IMG/VR virus record: IMGVR_UViG_3300044620_000107
Coordinates: 1-31,778 of that record
Strand: one strand, 5' to 3'
DNA from: a virus
DNA: 31,778 nucleotides
In this document: positions 30,915-31,778 of the stretch, one piece after another
How the letters are laid out: every line of letters begins with the position of its first letter
How positions within the stretch are numbered: position 1 is the stretch's first letter
Made by a program: the position numbers and the translations under genes
Notes under the pieces: model-generated
The model's database searches: none
Seen by the model: the letters and a program-made list of their open reading frames with translations, nothing else
What the model was told of the DNA's origin: nothing

Positions 30915-31154
30915 AGCACCAACGCCAACACGTCCCGCAGCATCTACGCCAACCACATCTCGGCCGCCTGCACCGCCGCCCTGCTACTGGTCGAGTACCT
31001 GAGTGCCGCCCGCCAGGAGCTTCAGGGCGTCCCAAGCTCCGACCTGAGCGAACTGGACGCGGCATACGAAGCCGCCTGCCGTGCATGGCGAGCTTCGCGC
31101 GAGGCACGCCTGATCTTCCTGCGCGCCGACGTCGACGCCAACGGGGTCGCCTGA
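30912..31154 (+). CDS. Hypothetical helical accessory protein (80 aa)
   Basis: Product begins MSTNANTSRSIYANHISAAC and is mainly helical (TAALLLVEYLSAARQELQ, then LSELDAAYEAACRAWRASRE). It shares the MSTN start with the preceding gene, and the DNA around both ATGs is alike, which suggests duplication of the initiation region. No domain is recognised; the Ala-rich helix is amphipathic rather than a clear membrane segment. It lies in one transcription unit with its neighbours, joined by the C/A-rich leaders. Function unknown. Confidence 0.65.
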   Translation: MSTNANTSRSIYANHISAACTAALLLVEYLSAARQELQGVPSSDLSELDAAYEAACRAWRASREARLIFLRADVDANGVA

Positions 31155-31189
31155 TCCCACCGCAACCACCCCCAACCCAACACGCCATG
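31152..31189 (+). repeat. SD-less C/A-rich leader, copy 2
   Basis: Same length and nearly the same sequence as copy 1, again spanning exactly from a TGA stop to the next ATG. The differences are a few bases in the C/A tract and one base before the start. Conservation of a non-coding spacer implies function or very recent duplication. Confidence 0.75.
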
Positions 31190-31363
31190 GACAAGTCCAA
31201 GATCCTCGTCGTCTACGCCCGCGCGCTCGCGGGCGAACTCTGCCCGTTCTGCGGTCACACCGACTCGATCGAGTCGGCGGGGCACGCGAACTACCTGTGC
31301 CTGCACTGCAAGGAGCAGTGGGACACGTCTCGCATCCACGACCTCGTCGCCGACCTCGTATGA
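31187..31363 (+). CDS. Small zinc-ribbon protein (58 aa)
   Basis: MDKSKILVVYARALAGEL precedes a four-cysteine ribbon: CPFCGHTDSIES, then LCLHCKEQW (CxxC-17-CxxC). This spacing fits a treble-clef or ribbon-type structural zinc site, which in phage proteins often serves nucleic-acid or RNA-polymerase binding. No other domain is present, and the end is acidic (IHDLVADLV). It is preceded by leader copy 2 and is the last gene of the first rightward unit. The longer open frame beginning at 31085 is not supported. Confidence 0.7.
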   Translation: MDKSKILVVYARALAGELCPFCGHTDSIESAGHANYLCLHCKEQWDTSRIHDLVADLV

Positions 31364-31395
31364 CACACGAGGCCGAATAATCCGATCCGCACCCA

Positions 31396-31423
31396 TTGAC
31401 GCGATCCGCACCGACGCTACTGT
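31396..31423 (+). promoter_or_regulatory. Promoter-like element B
   Basis: TTGACG (31396-31401), 16-base spacer, TACTGT (31418-31423). The first 11 bases, TTGACGCGATC, are identical to element A and much of the spacer is similar, as is the TCCGCACCCAT word found near both. Predicted transcription start is about 31430, just before the hairpin. Confidence 0.5.
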
Positions 31424-31431
31424 ACCCACCT

Positions 31432-31458
31432 GCCGCTGGCGCACTTCGCGCTGGCGGC
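31432..31458 (+). promoter_or_regulatory. 5'-proximal stem-loop in leader of last gene
   Basis: GCCGC pairs with GCGGC and, after a TG/TG mismatch, GCGC pairs with GCGC around an ACTTC loop. It would form close to the 5' end of a transcript from element B and could protect the message. Confidence 0.45.
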
Positions 31459-31485
31459 CCCTGACCTCCATCTGGAGACCTGACG

Positions 31486-31778
31486 ATGTCCGAGTCCTTC
31501 TACCTTTGCCTCTCGACCCTCAAGACCTTCACCGCAGCCGAGGTCGCCGGCCAGCGTGCCAGCCGGCTGCGCAAGCCGGTGCTGAAGCCGCGCAAGTCGG
31601 CGCTCGCGCCGACCAGCCTCGACGAGCACTGGGCCAAGACGGCGACGTCGGCGTGCGAGGAGGCCGGACACCTCGCCTGCCTCGGTGGTGATGACGACCG
31701 CGACGACGTCGCGGCCCGGCACCTGGACATCGACGGCGAGCCGGTGGACAGCGACTGCCTCGGCCAGGAGGCGCAGGC
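31486..31778 (+). CDS. Hypothetical protein, partial at window end (at least 97 aa)
   Basis: ATG 31486 has GGAG eight bases upstream (31474-31477), unlike the SD-less genes before it, and its own promoter-like element. The product starts MSESFYLCLSTLKTFTAAEV, has a basic middle (RLRKPVLKPRKSALAP) and an acidic end within the window (GGDDDRDDVAARHLDIDGEP). The frame is open to the last base. No domain recognised. Third-position G/C is very strong, supporting coding. Confidence 0.65.
   Translation, partial: MSESFYLCLSTLKTFTAAEVAGQRASRLRKPVLKPRKSALAPTSLDEHWAKTATSACEEAGHLACLGGDDDRDDVAARHLDIDGEPVDSDCLGQEAQ

Larger units (their letters stand above)
31364..31485 (+). other. Intergenic region with second promoter and hairpin
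   Basis: No gene lies in these 122 bases. They hold a direct repeat CGATCCGCACC (two copies about 20 bases apart, near 31383 and 31402), promoter-like element B, a hairpin at 31432-31458 and the ribosome site of the last gene. Confidence 0.6.

Noticed and set aside
1-31778. tRNA genes, CRISPR arrays, insertion sequences
   Set aside because: I found no cloverleaf-like sequence, regularly spaced repeats, or transposase-like coding region on reading both strands.

Overview
The window is the structural (late) arm of a high-GC, gene-dense tailed phage with a podovirus-type virion, or of a close prophage relative. It carries a small and a large terminase subunit, a podophage head-tail connector (portal), a scaffold, a major capsid protein with Bbp16- and Bbp19-like partners as in Bordetella phage BPP-1, tail tubular proteins A and B, two internal virion proteins and one enormous polyvalent protein. 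I see no tail tape-measure, sheath, integrase, lysis gene, tRNA, rRNA, CRISPR array or reverse transcriptase. The host cannot be named; third-position G+C bias suggests a high-GC bacterium, probably a proteobacterium (inference).

Layout. Positions 30467 down to 1 form one leftward (minus-strand) gene train. In transcription order it holds: a short fibre-like protein and a tail-fibre protein whose shared module is split by an overlapping stop/start; a 53-aa TW-repeat protein; a small HTH protein; TerS; a doubtful 67-aa ORF; TerL; an 85-aa structural protein; a GNAT acetyltransferase; a 98-aa membrane-type protein; portal; a 147-aa virion protein; a Kelch-like protein; a 53-aa helical protein; Bbp19-like protein; scaffold; major capsid; Bbp16-like cement; a polysaccharide depolymerase fused in frame to tail tubular protein A; a 1135-aa tail tubular protein B; gp14-like and gp15-like internal virion proteins; and a giant ORF of at least 3357 codons that leaves the window at position 1. 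Most junctions overlap (TGATG, ATGA, GTGA), which implies strong translational coupling. The long plus-strand ORFs opposite these genes are G+C-driven shadows.

Positions 30468-31778 change direction. After a rightward intrinsic terminator and a promoter-like element come three small plus-strand genes of unknown function, one with a zinc ribbon. Genes 2 and 3 are preceded by nearly identical Shine-Dalgarno-free leaders. A second copy of the promoter-like element, with a hairpin near the predicted 5' end, precedes a fourth gene cut by the window edge.

The most notable items are: (1) the single reading frame joining a GH49/GH28-like beta-helix depolymerase to tail tubular protein A; (2) the giant polyvalent protein, with a conserved SPQ..W/DTHA region, an acetyltransferase-like segment, an ADP-ribosyltransferase-like domain of foreign codon usage and an HExxH metallopeptidase-like domain, in the position where T7-like phages encode an ejected internal protein; (3) a block in that gene where codon bias switches reading frame; (4) the repeated SD-less leaders and repeated promoter motif in the plus-strand accessory genes. 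Family assignments come from recognising sequence patterns by eye, not from database searches.
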